Positions 41,891 to 50,193 of a stretch of DNA of 64,000 bases are shown piece by piece. Source of the stretch: an uncultured Chloroflexota bacterium (lineage in GTDB: Bacteria > Chloroflexota > Chloroflexia > Thermomicrobiales > UBA6265). Position 1 is the stretch's first letter; the number at the start of each line of letters is the position of its first letter. The DNA is taken from NCBI GenBank assembly GCA_937901745.1, contig CALGSZ010000022.1, positions 1 through 64,000 on the forward strand. Reading direction: 5' to 3'. The notes beneath the pieces were generated by a model. The model did not search any database and was not told the DNA's origin. It saw nothing but the letters and a program-made list of their open reading frames with translations. The position numbers and the translations under genes were made by a program.

Positions 41891-43657
41891 ATGACCCATC
41901 CTCAAAGCCGCGCCCCGCGCCTGACTCGCCGCCACGTCGTGGCGGGCGGCGTGATCTACCTCGCTGGCGTCGGTAGCGTGGTCGCGGCTCGAGCGCTGAC
42001 CCATCACGAGAACTCGGCTGCGCCGAGCACTCCAACTGACACACTTGCCGCCTCGCCCCCTGCAACGCCAGCAACGTCGCCAAGCGTGATTGCGAGCGCG
42101 TCCGGCGCGGCATCGCTGGACATCGAATCCGCGTCGGTGCGCGAGCTGCGGCAAGCGATCGACAACCACCAGCTCAGCGTGGTCGAGCTCGTCCAGTCGT
42201 GCCTGGATCGGATCGCGGAACTCGATTCTGGACCGCTCGGCCTGCACGCCATGATCGAGGTCAATCCGAGGGCGCTCAGGGTCGCCGAGCTGCGCGACCG
42301 TGAGCTCGCTCGCGGCCAGCACCACGGCCCGCTGCACGGAATCCCGGTTGTGGTCAAGGATGTCTTCGCGACGGCGGACAAAATGTCGACCACGGCCGGC
42401 TCGCTGGTGCTGACCAACAACACGGTCAAGCGCGACGCCTTCGTGATCTCCCGCCTGCGCGCCGCCGGCGCGGTCATCCTGGGCAAGGCGAACCTGACCG
42501 AATGGAGCAACTTTCAAGGCGCCGGGCAGACGAGCGGTTGGAGCACACGGGGCGGCCAGACCCGCAATCCGTACCACCTTGAGATGTCGCCTTGGGGATC
42601 GAGCTCCGGCTCGGCCGTCGCGGCCGCGGCGGGATACGCACCGCTCGCCCTTGGTGTCGAGACGGATGGCTCGATCGTCACCCCGGCCTCGGCGACCGCG
42701 ACGGTCGGGCTCAAGCCGACGGTCGGCCTGACGAGTCGCGAAGGCGTGATCCCGATCACCTTCACGATGGACTCGCCGGGCCCGATGGCGCGAACGGTCG
42801 AAGACGTCGCCTTCCTGCTGAGCGCGATCGCCGGCTATGACCCAGACGACCTCGCGTACGGCGAATTCGAGTGGCTCTCCCCAGCCGCGCGCTTCGCCGA
42901 GTTCCCCGTGCCAGAGCCGGGCGCCATCGACTATACGCGGTACCTAGATGCGGACGGACTGCGTGGCGCCCGCATTGGCGTCGCGCGCAGCCTCTTCTAC
43001 GACGACGATGCAAGCATCCTCGTCGAGGAGGTCCTGCCGATCCTGGAGGAGGCCGGAGCCACGATCGTCGATCCCGCGGACATCCCAACAGCGGGCGATC
43101 TCGTCTCGGGCGATTCGGAGTGGCTAGAGATGGCCCCGGTCTTCCCATTTGCGCTGGAGCGGTACCTGGCGAACTACACGCCGGACGGTCCGTTGCTGAG
43201 TCTCGCCGATATCGTTGCGTGGAACGAAGAGCATGCCGACGAGGCGCTGACGCGTTACGGCCAAGAGACGTTTTATGCCGCGCTGGAGGCCGGTACGATC
43301 TGGGATGCAGAGTTCCAGGAGACGGTCGCCTACAACAAAGAGCTCGCGCGGTCAGCGGGCATTGATGCCGTGCTCGACGAATACGAGCTCGACGCGCTGA
43401 TCGCGCCGACCACCGGCGCCCCGCGGCGAATCGACGCGGGGGACGCAGAGTTTCCCGGCGCCTGCTCCCAGATTTCGGCAATCGCCGGCTATCCGATCAT
43501 CTCGGTGCCGGTTGGATACATCGATGGCCTGCCGGTGGGGATGAGCTTCATGGGTCGCGCATTCAGCGAGCCCACGCTCCTGCGGTTAGCGTACGCCTTC
43601 GAGCAGCGCTATCCAGTCCGCCAGCCACCGACCTTTAGGTCAGACCTAACCGTCTAG
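41891..43657 (+). CDS. Exported amidase signature (AS) family hydrolase
   Basis: 588 aa from ATG 41891. The N-terminus carries a Tat-like signal ('LTRRHVVAGGVIYLAGVGSV') and a Pro/Ala/Thr-rich linker, unusual for an amidase, which suggests action outside the membrane. The Ser-cisSer-Lys triad is present: K156 ('IPVVVKDVF'), the Ser pair in 'PWGSSSGSAVA' (S237/S238) and the nucleophile S261 in 'GVETDGSIVTPAS'. The loop 'ETDGSI' is the shorter form seen in a secreted subgroup. Amides of unknown nature are the substrate; the GatA role is excluded by the signal and the missing gatB/gatC. It follows the sugar permeases by 85 bases. Confidence 0.87.
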   Translation: MTHPQSRAPRLTRRHVVAGGVIYLAGVGSVVAARALTHHENSAAPSTPTDTLAASPPATPATSPSVIASASGAASLDIESASVRELRQAIDNHQLSVVELVQSCLDRIAELDSGPLGLHAMIEVNPRALRVAELRDRELARGQHHGPLHGIPVVVKDVFATADKMSTTAGSLVLTNNTVKRDAFVISRLRAAGAVILGKANLTEWSNFQGAGQTSGWSTRGGQTRNPYHLEMSPWGSSSGSAVAAAAGYAPLALGVETDGSIVTPASATATVGLKPTVGLTSREGVIPITFTMDSPGPMARTVEDVAFLLSAIAGYDPDDLAYGEFEWLSPAARFAEFPVPEPGAIDYTRYLDADGLRGARIGVARSLFYDDDASILVEEVLPILEEAGATIVDPADIPTAGDLVSGDSEWLEMAPVFPFALERYLANYTPDGPLLSLADIVAWNEEHADEALTRYGQETFYAALEAGTIWDAEFQETVAYNKELARSAGIDAVLDEYELDALIAPTTGAPRRIDAGDAEFPGACSQISAIAGYPIISVPVGYIDGLPVGMSFMGRAFSEPTLLRLAYAFEQRYPVRQPPTFRSDLTV

Positions 43658-43758
43658 CAGTCGTGCCGCTTCGACAGCGCCGGTCCCGGCCACAGATCCT
43701 CTACGGCTCCATTGGCCGCTGCTGCCTGCCGCTGCCAGGTTCGCGATCGCGGCGCCGA

Positions 43759-44682
43759 TTAGCCCTTGAGCGCGCCGGCGGTGAGGCCCTGCTGGATACG
43801 GCGCTGGAAGATGACGTAGACGGCAAGCGTCGGCAGCGTCGTAATCGTCAGGGCGGCGAAGAGCGCGCTGTAGTCGTTCTGGTACCCCTGCTGGATGGCG
43901 AGGAACGCCAGACCCTGCGAGAGCAGGTACTTGTTCTGGTCCGGGTTGAGGACGAGAGGCAGGATGAACTGGTTCCACTGCCCCAAGACGTTGAAGATCC
44001 CGATTGCGACGACGCCGGGTTTTGCCAGCGGCAGCATGATGTTGAAGAAAACGCGGAAATGGGAAGCGCCGTCCAAGATCGCTGCCTCGGCTAGCTCGGT
44101 TGGGAGCGTCCGGAAGAAGCCGGTCAGGAAGAAGATCGAGAAGGGCAACGAGTAGGCCGTGTAGACAAGGATCAAGCCCCGGTAGGTGCTGAGCATCCCG
44201 AGGTCTTGGACGACGAAAAAGAGCGGGACCAGCGCCAGAAAGACGGGGAACATCAGCCCGGCCATGAAGAGGTAGAAGATTGGCTTGTTGAGCGGGAACT
44301 CATACCGGGCGAGGACATAGGCCGCCATCGAGGAGACGAGCAGCGTCAGCGCCACGCCGCCGGTCACGACGATCAGGCTGTTCGTCACATACCGGCCGAT
44401 CATCGCCTCGTTCCAGGCGCGCTCGAAGTTGTTCCATTGCAGAGCGGCTGGCAGCTTCCACGGACTGAAGATGATCTCGCGGTCCGTCTTGAACGACGTC
44501 ATGATCATCCACAGGAACGGGAAGATGACGAGGACCGCCCAGACGAGCAGGATCAGCTGCACGACGCCGGCCGAAAGCATGTCTCGAACGTCGTAGCGTC
44601 GCGCTGATTCGACCTCAGTCCGTGGGAGGACCGATACAGCCGCCGGCCCGGTTGTCTCTGGTGCGCTCACTCCCGAGTCCAT
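43759..44682 (-). CDS. ngcG: N-acetylglucosamine/diacetylchitobiose-type ABC permease (MalG type)
   Basis: 307 aa with six helices. After a polar 35-residue N-terminus comes 'LLVWAVLVIFPFLWMIMTSF', then 'NNFERAWNEAMIGRYVTNSL', the EAA loop 'LAEAAILDGASHFRVFFNIM' and 'LGQWNQFILPLVLNPDQNKY'. The ending 'RRIQQGLTAGALKG' is standard. It follows the MalF-type permease by 21 bases. The symbol rests on its place in an operon with an NgcE-like binding protein. No ATPase gene accompanies the set. Confidence 0.82.
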   Translation of the reverse strand: MDSGVSAPETTGPAAVSVLPRTEVESARRYDVRDMLSAGVVQLILLVWAVLVIFPFLWMIMTSFKTDREIIFSPWKLPAALQWNNFERAWNEAMIGRYVTNSLIVVTGGVALTLLVSSMAAYVLARYEFPLNKPIFYLFMAGLMFPVFLALVPLFFVVQDLGMLSTYRGLILVYTAYSLPFSIFFLTGFFRTLPTELAEAAILDGASHFRVFFNIMLPLAKPGVVAIGIFNVLGQWNQFILPLVLNPDQNKYLLSQGLAFLAIQQGYQNDYSALFAALTITTLPTLAVYVIFQRRIQQGLTAGALKG

Positions 44683-44703
44683 CCTTTCCGGCTTGGCCCG
44701 CGA

Positions 44704-45591
44704 TCAGAACTCCAGACGCTCGCGCTGCGTGAAGCGCAGGGTAATGACCGAGAGGATGAGCGTCATGACCAGCAGGACGACGCCGATCGCTGATGCGTAG
44801 CCGAATTGGCTTTGCGTGAAAGCCACGTCATACATATAGCGCGCGACAACATCCGAGGCGTGGTTCGGTCGCCCTTCCGTCATCACTTGAACGATGGTGA
44901 AGAGGTCGAGCGCGGCAATCGCGATGTAGACGATCGCAAGCCGGATGTGGTCCCACAGAAGCGGCAGCGTGATATCGCGGAACGAGGTCCACCGGCTCGC
45001 CCCGTCGAGCGTCGCCGCTTCGTAGAACGAGGTCGGGATCGACTGCATGCCGGCGATGAAGATGACCATGTAGAAGCCGACCGACTGCCAGACAATGACG
45101 GCGGCGATCGCCCAAAGCACGGTGCTCGGATCGCCGAGCCAAGAGCGAGCCAGATTATCGAGGCCAAGCGCACGCAGCGTACCGTTCAGCAAGCCATAAC
45201 GCGGGTTGTAGATGTACTGCCAGAGGACGCCGATGATGACGACCGACATCACCTGCGGGAAGAAGTAGACGATGCGGTAGAACTCCCCGCCTCGCACTCC
45301 TTTCCCCGCCTGCGCGAAGAGCCCAGCGAAGAGCAGCGCGAGCGATAACGTCGCGATCGGCAGCACGACGAGCATCTGCGCGTTGTGCTTGAGCGAGGTG
45401 ATGAAGATCTGGTCGTTGAACAGCTTCTCGTAATTCTCGAACCAGACGAAGGTCTTGTTCGAGGAGACGCCTCGCCACCGCGTCAATGAGTTGTAAAACG
45501 CCTGAACGTACGGATACAGGACGAAAACAGCGTAGAGGAGCAGCGCCGGGAAGAGGAACGGCACGATCAGGCGATACTTGTGGTGATGCAT
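44704..45591 (-). CDS. ngcF: N-acetylglucosamine/diacetylchitobiose-type ABC permease (MalF type)
   Basis: 295 aa, six helices: 'LIVPFLFPALLLYAVFVLYP', 'FYRIVYFFPQVMSVVIIGVL', the EAA loop 'SFYEAATLDGASRWTSFRDI' and 'ALDLFTIVQVMTEGRPNHAS'. It is the MalF-group partner of the following permease. It lies 163 bases downstream of the binding-protein gene, and that interval contains a nested inverted repeat that could lower permease expression relative to the binding protein. Confidence 0.82.
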   Translation of the reverse strand: MHHHKYRLIVPFLFPALLLYAVFVLYPYVQAFYNSLTRWRGVSSNKTFVWFENYEKLFNDQIFITSLKHNAQMLVVLPIATLSLALLFAGLFAQAGKGVRGGEFYRIVYFFPQVMSVVIIGVLWQYIYNPRYGLLNGTLRALGLDNLARSWLGDPSTVLWAIAAVIVWQSVGFYMVIFIAGMQSIPTSFYEAATLDGASRWTSFRDITLPLLWDHIRLAIVYIAIAALDLFTIVQVMTEGRPNHASDVVARYMYDVAFTQSQFGYASAIGVVLLVMTLILSVITLRFTQRERLEF

Positions 45592-45605
45592 CGCCGCCTC
45601 CAGCG

Positions 45606-45734
45606 GGGAGTCGGGAGAGACGGTCTATGCCGGGGGAGGCGCCAGGCGCCAGGAATCAGGAGACGGAAACGGCGGTGACTGTGGCTGTCAAGCCATCACT
45701 CCCTGCCGCTCCCGACCCCTGATTCCCGACTCCC
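45606..45734. repeat. Nested inverted repeats between binding-protein and permease genes
   Basis: Outer arms GGGAGTCGGGA (45606-45616) and TCCCGACTCCC (45724-45734) are perfect 11-bp complements. Inner arms GGAATCAGG (45652-45660) and CCTGATTCC (45718-45726) are perfect 9-bp complements; the right arms overlap, so two alternative pairings compete. It lies on the transcript between ngcE-like and ngcF-like genes. Confidence 0.6.
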
Positions 45735-45754
45735 GTCCCCCAAATCCCTCCCTG

Positions 45755-47188
45755 CTAGCGCTGGTACTTCTTGATCGCCGGGTCGTTCTTGACGGCGTCG
45801 GCCGCCTCCTGGATCGCGTTCATCACGTCCTCGACGCTGGCGCGACCATTGAGCAGCTCGCCCATCTGGTTCTTCGCCTCGTCGCCGAGCGCCTTGTACC
45901 AAGAGTCGTAACGAGCCTGGATCGTGTTCTCGCCAGCGGCCGCCAGCGTCTGCTGCGCCGAGGCGAAGGCCGGCCCGAGGTCGAGATCGTCAGCCGCGCC
46001 CTGGACGACCGTGAGCGCCTTCGTGTTCTCCGAGAAGAAGCGCGCGCCCTGCTTGGAGAAGAGGATGCGCAGCCACTCCTTGCCGCCCTGGACGTTCTTG
46101 CCCTGAGCCGGGACGATGAAGTTCTCGCCAGCCCAGGCGGAGACGGCCTCAAACGGCAAGACATCCCCGGAGAGGGACGGGCTCGGCGCGACGACCATCT
46201 GGAAGCCCTCGGGGATGAGGTCCTTCATCTCGTTCTCCAGCCAGGTGCCACACGGGATGAACGCCGCGCGGTGCTGGAGCCACTCCGCCTGCGACTCGGT
46301 GTGCGACAGGGCTTCGGTGCCTTCCAAGATGTAGCCGCCGTCGGCGAGCTGCTTGAAGGCGTTGAGGACGTCCGCCACCGCCTCCTGCTTCCAGGCATCC
46401 GGCTCGAGATTGTCGATCTTGATGAGCGCCTCCATGCCGGCATGCTTGGCGAGCATCTGGTCGAAGAGGAGCCGCATGTACTGCGGGTACTGCCCCTGAT
46501 AGGTCCACGGCGCGATGCCGGCGGCCTTGATCTCCTCGCAGAGCGCCAGCATCTCGTCCCAGGTCTTGGGATAGGTCCACCCGTGCTCGGCGAAGAGATT
46601 CTGGTCGTACCAAACGCCGTAGACCGTCAGCGCATAGCGCAGAGCGAGCTGCTGGCCCTCGTAGACACCCGTTTCCTGCGAGCCGGGGACCAAGGTGTCA
46701 GCGAACGTCGCGCCCTCGGTGTCAAAGGCGGGGGCGGCCATCAGGTCGGCGAGATCCGCAAGCTGGCCCTCCGCAACGAGCGCCGCCTCGTCGAGGTTCT
46801 CCGCGCCGGAGTTGTCCATCACATCGGGCGGATTGCCGCTGACGAACCGCGGCTGATACTGCGGGCCGAGGCGCTGCGTTCCGGTGTAGTTGATCTGGGC
46901 GTCTGGATAGAGCTCGTTGTAGATGCCGTTGACGTTGATAGCGTAGTCGTCGCCAAAGCCGCCCTTGAAGATGACGACTTCCAGCGGCGCCGCGGGATCG
47001 ACACCCAGTGGATTACTGGTATCGCGATACTCTTGGGCATCCGCGCCCGTCGGCTCCATCGCCGCCAGCATCGCCGCGACTACCGGCGCCGACATACCCA
47101 GCGCCGTCGCTCTGCGAAAAACCTCGCGCCGACTCATGGCGCCGGATGCCGCCAAATCGAGCAGCCGGCTCATGCGATCGTCGCTCAT
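45755..47188 (-). CDS. ngcE: N-acetylglucosamine/diacetylchitobiose ABC substrate-binding protein
   Basis: 477 aa. The N-terminus has a Tat-like signal ('SRREVFRRATALGMSAPVVA'). The mature part starts 'NPLGVDPAAPLEVVIFKGGF', continuing with 'LGPQYQPRFVSGNPPDVMDN', 'ALVAEGQLADLADLMAAPAF' and 'TVYGVWYDQNLFAEHGWTYP'. This series is characteristic of the actinobacterial NgcE family, which binds chitin breakdown products. The ligand is inferred from the family. Two M20 amidohydrolase genes lie directly upstream on the same strand and the two permeases downstream. No chitinase gene is in the window. Confidence 0.88.
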   Translation of the reverse strand: MSDDRMSRLLDLAASGAMSRREVFRRATALGMSAPVVAAMLAAMEPTGADAQEYRDTSNPLGVDPAAPLEVVIFKGGFGDDYAINVNGIYNELYPDAQINYTGTQRLGPQYQPRFVSGNPPDVMDNSGAENLDEAALVAEGQLADLADLMAAPAFDTEGATFADTLVPGSQETGVYEGQQLALRYALTVYGVWYDQNLFAEHGWTYPKTWDEMLALCEEIKAAGIAPWTYQGQYPQYMRLLFDQMLAKHAGMEALIKIDNLEPDAWKQEAVADVLNAFKQLADGGYILEGTEALSHTESQAEWLQHRAAFIPCGTWLENEMKDLIPEGFQMVVAPSPSLSGDVLPFEAVSAWAGENFIVPAQGKNVQGGKEWLRILFSKQGARFFSENTKALTVVQGAADDLDLGPAFASAQQTLAAAGENTIQARYDSWYKALGDEAKNQMGELLNGRASVEDVMNAIQEAADAVKNDPAIKKYQR

Positions 47189-47301
47189 CGGTCGTCCCTC
47201 CTCGTCGAGAGTGCCTATATCCCGTCACGCAGTGCGTCGGTGGGCGAAAGGCTACCGCAAAGTGGCTGAACCCGCAATCCTTCGGGTGATGGAGCGGCTC
47301 G

Positions 47302-48504
47302 TCAGTCGCTTGGATGGAGATATCGCATCGCGACGCGCGCCAGCGTCTCGATTCCGATCGCCATTGCATCCTCGTCGATGTCGAACCGCGGGTGGTGATG
47401 TCCCCAGATCTTGCCCTTCTCGGGATTCCGCGTGCCAAGGAAGAAGAAGCAGCCGGGCACTTTCTCCAGGACGTAGCTGAAGTCCTCCGCGCCCATGTGC
47501 CTCGGCGCCTCCAGCACGTTGTCCGCGCCGACGACGCCAGTGGCCACCTCCCGCACCAGCTCGGTCATTCCGGGTTCGTTGATCGTCACCGGATAGCCGT
47601 AGCGGTAGTCGACCTCGACGCTGGCCCGCATGGCCGCGCCGACTCCCCTCGCGATCTCCTGGACACGGCTGGCGAGCTGCTCCCGGATCGCGGGCACGAA
47701 GGAGCGAACGGTGCCCCGCAGCTCCGCCGTGTCCGGGATGACGTTCAGCGCCTCACCGGCGCGGAAGGCGCCGACCGTCACAACCGCCGGCTCGTTCGGG
47801 TCGACTTCACGGCTGACGATCGTTTGCAGCGCGAGGACGATTTGCGAGCCGACGGCGATCGGATCGATCGTCAGGTGCGGCTGCGCGCCGTGCCCGCCGC
47901 GTCCGGTAATGTGAATCGTGAAGCGGTCGGCAGCGGCCATGATCGGTCCCGGCCGCACGGAGATTGTCCCGACCGGCTCTTCCTGCGCGACGTGGAGCGC
48001 GAATGCGGCATCGACCGGCGGGTCATTGAGAATGCCCTCCTCGATCATGACCCTGGCGCCGCCGCCACCCTCCTCCGCCGGCTGGAACATCAGCTTGACC
48101 GTCCCGGAGAAGCGGTCCCGCCGCTCCGTCAACAGGCGAGCGACGGCAAGGAGCATCGCGGTATGGGCATCGTGCCCGCAGGCGTGCATTGTCCCGGGCA
48201 CGCGGGAGCGATACTCGACCTCGTTCTCCTCTTCGATTGGGAGCGCATCCATGTCCGCGCGCAGCAGGACGACCTTGTCCGGCCCCGGCGCGGTGCCGCG
48301 GATCAGCCCCGTGACGCCGGTCGTTGCGATTCCCGTCCGGATGTCCTCCACGCCGAGGGCTTGGAGACGCTCGGCGACGAACTTCGCCGTCTGGAATTCC
48401 TGAAAGCCGAGCTCGGGATACTGGTGGAGGTGCCGGCGGTCAGCGATGACGCCCGGCATGATCTCGTCAATGTCTTGCCGCAAGTCGGCGGCTATCGCGC
48501 ACAT
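47302..48504 (-). CDS. M20 family amidohydrolase
   Basis: 400 aa, a di-metal amidohydrolase of the hippurate/IAA-amino-acid/N-acyl-amino-acid group. 'RRHLHQYPELGFQEFQTAKF', the metal site 'GTMHACGHDAHTAMLL' with Cys, 'VKLMFQPAEEGGGG' (catalytic Glu pair) and the dimerisation domain 'FTIHITGRGGHGAQPHLTID' are all present. The terminal 'HHHPRFDIDEDAM' supplies the last ligand His. It is a close paralogue of the next gene upstream, 47 bases away. In this operon it might remove acetyl or acyl groups from imported amino sugars or peptides; that is inference. Confidence 0.9.
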   Translation of the reverse strand: MCAIAADLRQDIDEIMPGVIADRRHLHQYPELGFQEFQTAKFVAERLQALGVEDIRTGIATTGVTGLIRGTAPGPDKVVLLRADMDALPIEEENEVEYRSRVPGTMHACGHDAHTAMLLAVARLLTERRDRFSGTVKLMFQPAEEGGGGARVMIEEGILNDPPVDAAFALHVAQEEPVGTISVRPGPIMAAADRFTIHITGRGGHGAQPHLTIDPIAVGSQIVLALQTIVSREVDPNEPAVVTVGAFRAGEALNVIPDTAELRGTVRSFVPAIREQLASRVQEIARGVGAAMRASVEVDYRYGYPVTINEPGMTELVREVATGVVGADNVLEAPRHMGAEDFSYVLEKVPGCFFFLGTRNPEKGKIWGHHHPRFDIDEDAMAIGIETLARVAMRYLHPSD

Positions 48505-48551
48505 CGGTCACAACCCTCTCTTCGCTTAGCGGACGCCAGATCGGGCGCGGC

Positions 48552-49748
48552 TCAACTGGCCAAGAATCGCAACGCGGCGCGGGTCATCGTCTCTACGCCG
48601 ATCGCGAGCGCGGCTTCGTCGACGTCGAACCGTGGATGGTGGTGCCCCCAGATCAGGCCCCGCTCCTCATTCCGGCTGCCGACGAAGAAGAAGCAGCCCG
48701 GCACCCGGGTCAGAAACTCGCTGAAGTCCTCGGAGACGACCATCAGCGGCCCTTCCTCGACGCGATCGGGTCCGACGACCTCCGCCGCTGCCTCCGCGAC
48801 GATGCGCGTCATGTCTGGATCGTTGACGACCGGCGGGGCGCCGAAGGTGTACTGAAAATCAACCGAGGCGCGCATGGACGCGGCGACGCCGTTGACGAGG
48901 CTGACGAGGCGCTCCTTGACTTCCTCGCGCTGCCAGGCCGCGACCGTCCGGATGTTGCCGCCAATCTCGGCAATGTCCGGGATCACGTTCGGCGCGTCAC
49001 CCGCGTTGAAGCGGCAGAAGGAGACGACCTCAGGGAAGAGAGGATCCCGCTCCCGCGAGACCAGCGTCTGCGCGGTTGCGATGATGCTCGCGCCGACGGC
49101 GATCGGGTCCACCGACGACTGGGGACGAGCGCCATGCCCTCCCTTGCCCTGAATGGTGATGGTGAAGCCGTCGGCGCCGACCATCGCGACACCCGGACGC
49201 GCCCAGACCGTCCCAAGATCGGCGCCCTGCCAGATGTGCAGCCCGAACGCCGCGTCCACCCGGGGATCTTCCAGCACCCCGGCATCAATCATCGCCTTCG
49301 CGCCGTTGCCCCCTTCCTCCGCCGGCTGAAAGACGAGCTTCACCGTCCCGGCGAAGCGGTCGCGCCGCTCGCAGAGCATCCGCGCCGTACCGAGAAGCAT
49401 CGCCACGTGCGCGTCGTGCCCGCAGGCGTGCATCGTTCCGGGCACCTGGGATCGGTACTCGACGTCGTTCTCTTCCTCGATCGGCAGCGCGTCCATGTCC
49501 GCGCGTAACAGGACGACCTTGCTCGGTCCTGGCGCCGTGCCGCGGATCAGCCCCGTGACGCCGGTCTTGGCGACGCCCGTCCGGATGTCTTCGACGCCCA
49601 GGGAGCGAAGGCGGTCGACGATGAAGGCGGCCGTCTTATGCTCTTGGTAACCGAGCTCCGGGTACTGGTGGAGATAACGGCGATCCGCGATGAGACCCGG
49701 CAGGATTTCGTCAACATCGCGGTGCAGCGTGGTATCGGTGACTGTCAT
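48552..49748 (-). CDS. M20 family amidohydrolase (paralogue of neighbour)
   Basis: 398 aa. It has the same motifs as its neighbour: 'RRYLHQYPELGYQEHKTAAF', 'GTMHACGHDAHVAMLL', 'VKLVFQPAEEGGNG', 'FTITIQGKGGHGARPQSSVD' and 'HHHPRFDVDEAAL'. The two align end to end without large gaps, so they arose by tandem duplication. They differ most in the lid region after the first metal site ('FGLHIWQGADLG' here, 'FALHVAQEEPVG' there), which suggests different acyl or amine specificity. First gene of the five-gene minus-strand unit ending with ngcG. Confidence 0.9.
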   Translation of the reverse strand: MTVTDTTLHRDVDEILPGLIADRRYLHQYPELGYQEHKTAAFIVDRLRSLGVEDIRTGVAKTGVTGLIRGTAPGPSKVVLLRADMDALPIEEENDVEYRSQVPGTMHACGHDAHVAMLLGTARMLCERRDRFAGTVKLVFQPAEEGGNGAKAMIDAGVLEDPRVDAAFGLHIWQGADLGTVWARPGVAMVGADGFTITIQGKGGHGARPQSSVDPIAVGASIIATAQTLVSRERDPLFPEVVSFCRFNAGDAPNVIPDIAEIGGNIRTVAAWQREEVKERLVSLVNGVAASMRASVDFQYTFGAPPVVNDPDMTRIVAEAAAEVVGPDRVEEGPLMVVSEDFSEFLTRVPGCFFFVGSRNEERGLIWGHHHPRFDVDEAALAIGVETMTRAALRFLAS

Positions 49749-49907
49749 CGCAAGTTATCGCTCCTCGTCGTCTGGCATTCAGTTGTGAGTCGGTACGATA
49801 GCAGAGGATTGCCGAGCGCGGGACATGGTCCGTCGGACGCCGTGGTAGCATCCGAGTCAATCGCGGCCGGAGGCGGTCGCGCCTTTAGAAATCCAGCGGG
49901 GACGGCC

Positions 49908-50180
49908 ATGACGAACCAGGCACCGATGGACGAAGCGCGAGCGCGCGCACTCGCGGAGGAAGCGGTTGAGCGCGCGGGCGGAACGCGGCACGTCTACCGC
50001 AATCCCCGCCATCCTTTCGCGCTCCAGCCCTCGACCACCTATGAGATTGACGGCGAGCGCGTCGAGCTACGGCATGGGGAGATCAGTAGCCCGGCGATCG
50101 TGACTGTCGCCGGCTACGTCTTCGAGATTCACGAGAACGAGATCGAGCTGCTGATCCGCCCGCCGAAGCCGCGCGCCTAG
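49908..50180 (+). CDS. Small uncharacterised protein, 90 aa
   Basis: ATG 49908 follows GGGGA. The product is soluble: an acidic helical first third ('DEARARALAEEAVERAGG') and a beta-rich second part ('TTYEIDGERVELRHGEI', 'VTVAGYVFEIHENEIELLIR'). No family recognised. It is divergent from the M20 operon and convergent with the AI-2E-family gene, with only 13 bases between their ends. Codon use and the clean start support a real gene. Confidence 0.6.
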   Translation: MTNQAPMDEARARALAEEAVERAGGTRHVYRNPRHPFALQPSTTYEIDGERVELRHGEISSPAIVTVAGYVFEIHENEIELLIRPPKPRA

Positions 50181-50193
50181 GCGCGGCATCTCC

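Noticed and set aside
48238..48251. TGGGAGCGCATCCA, a 12/14 match to the LacI-type operator
   Set aside because: Lies inside the coding sequence of an M20 gene at a conserved protein motif; likely chance.
47314..48855. Plus-strand open frame of 513 codons opposite the M20 amidohydrolases
   Set aside because: Antisense shadow spanning two genes, with low-complexity composition and no domain similarity.
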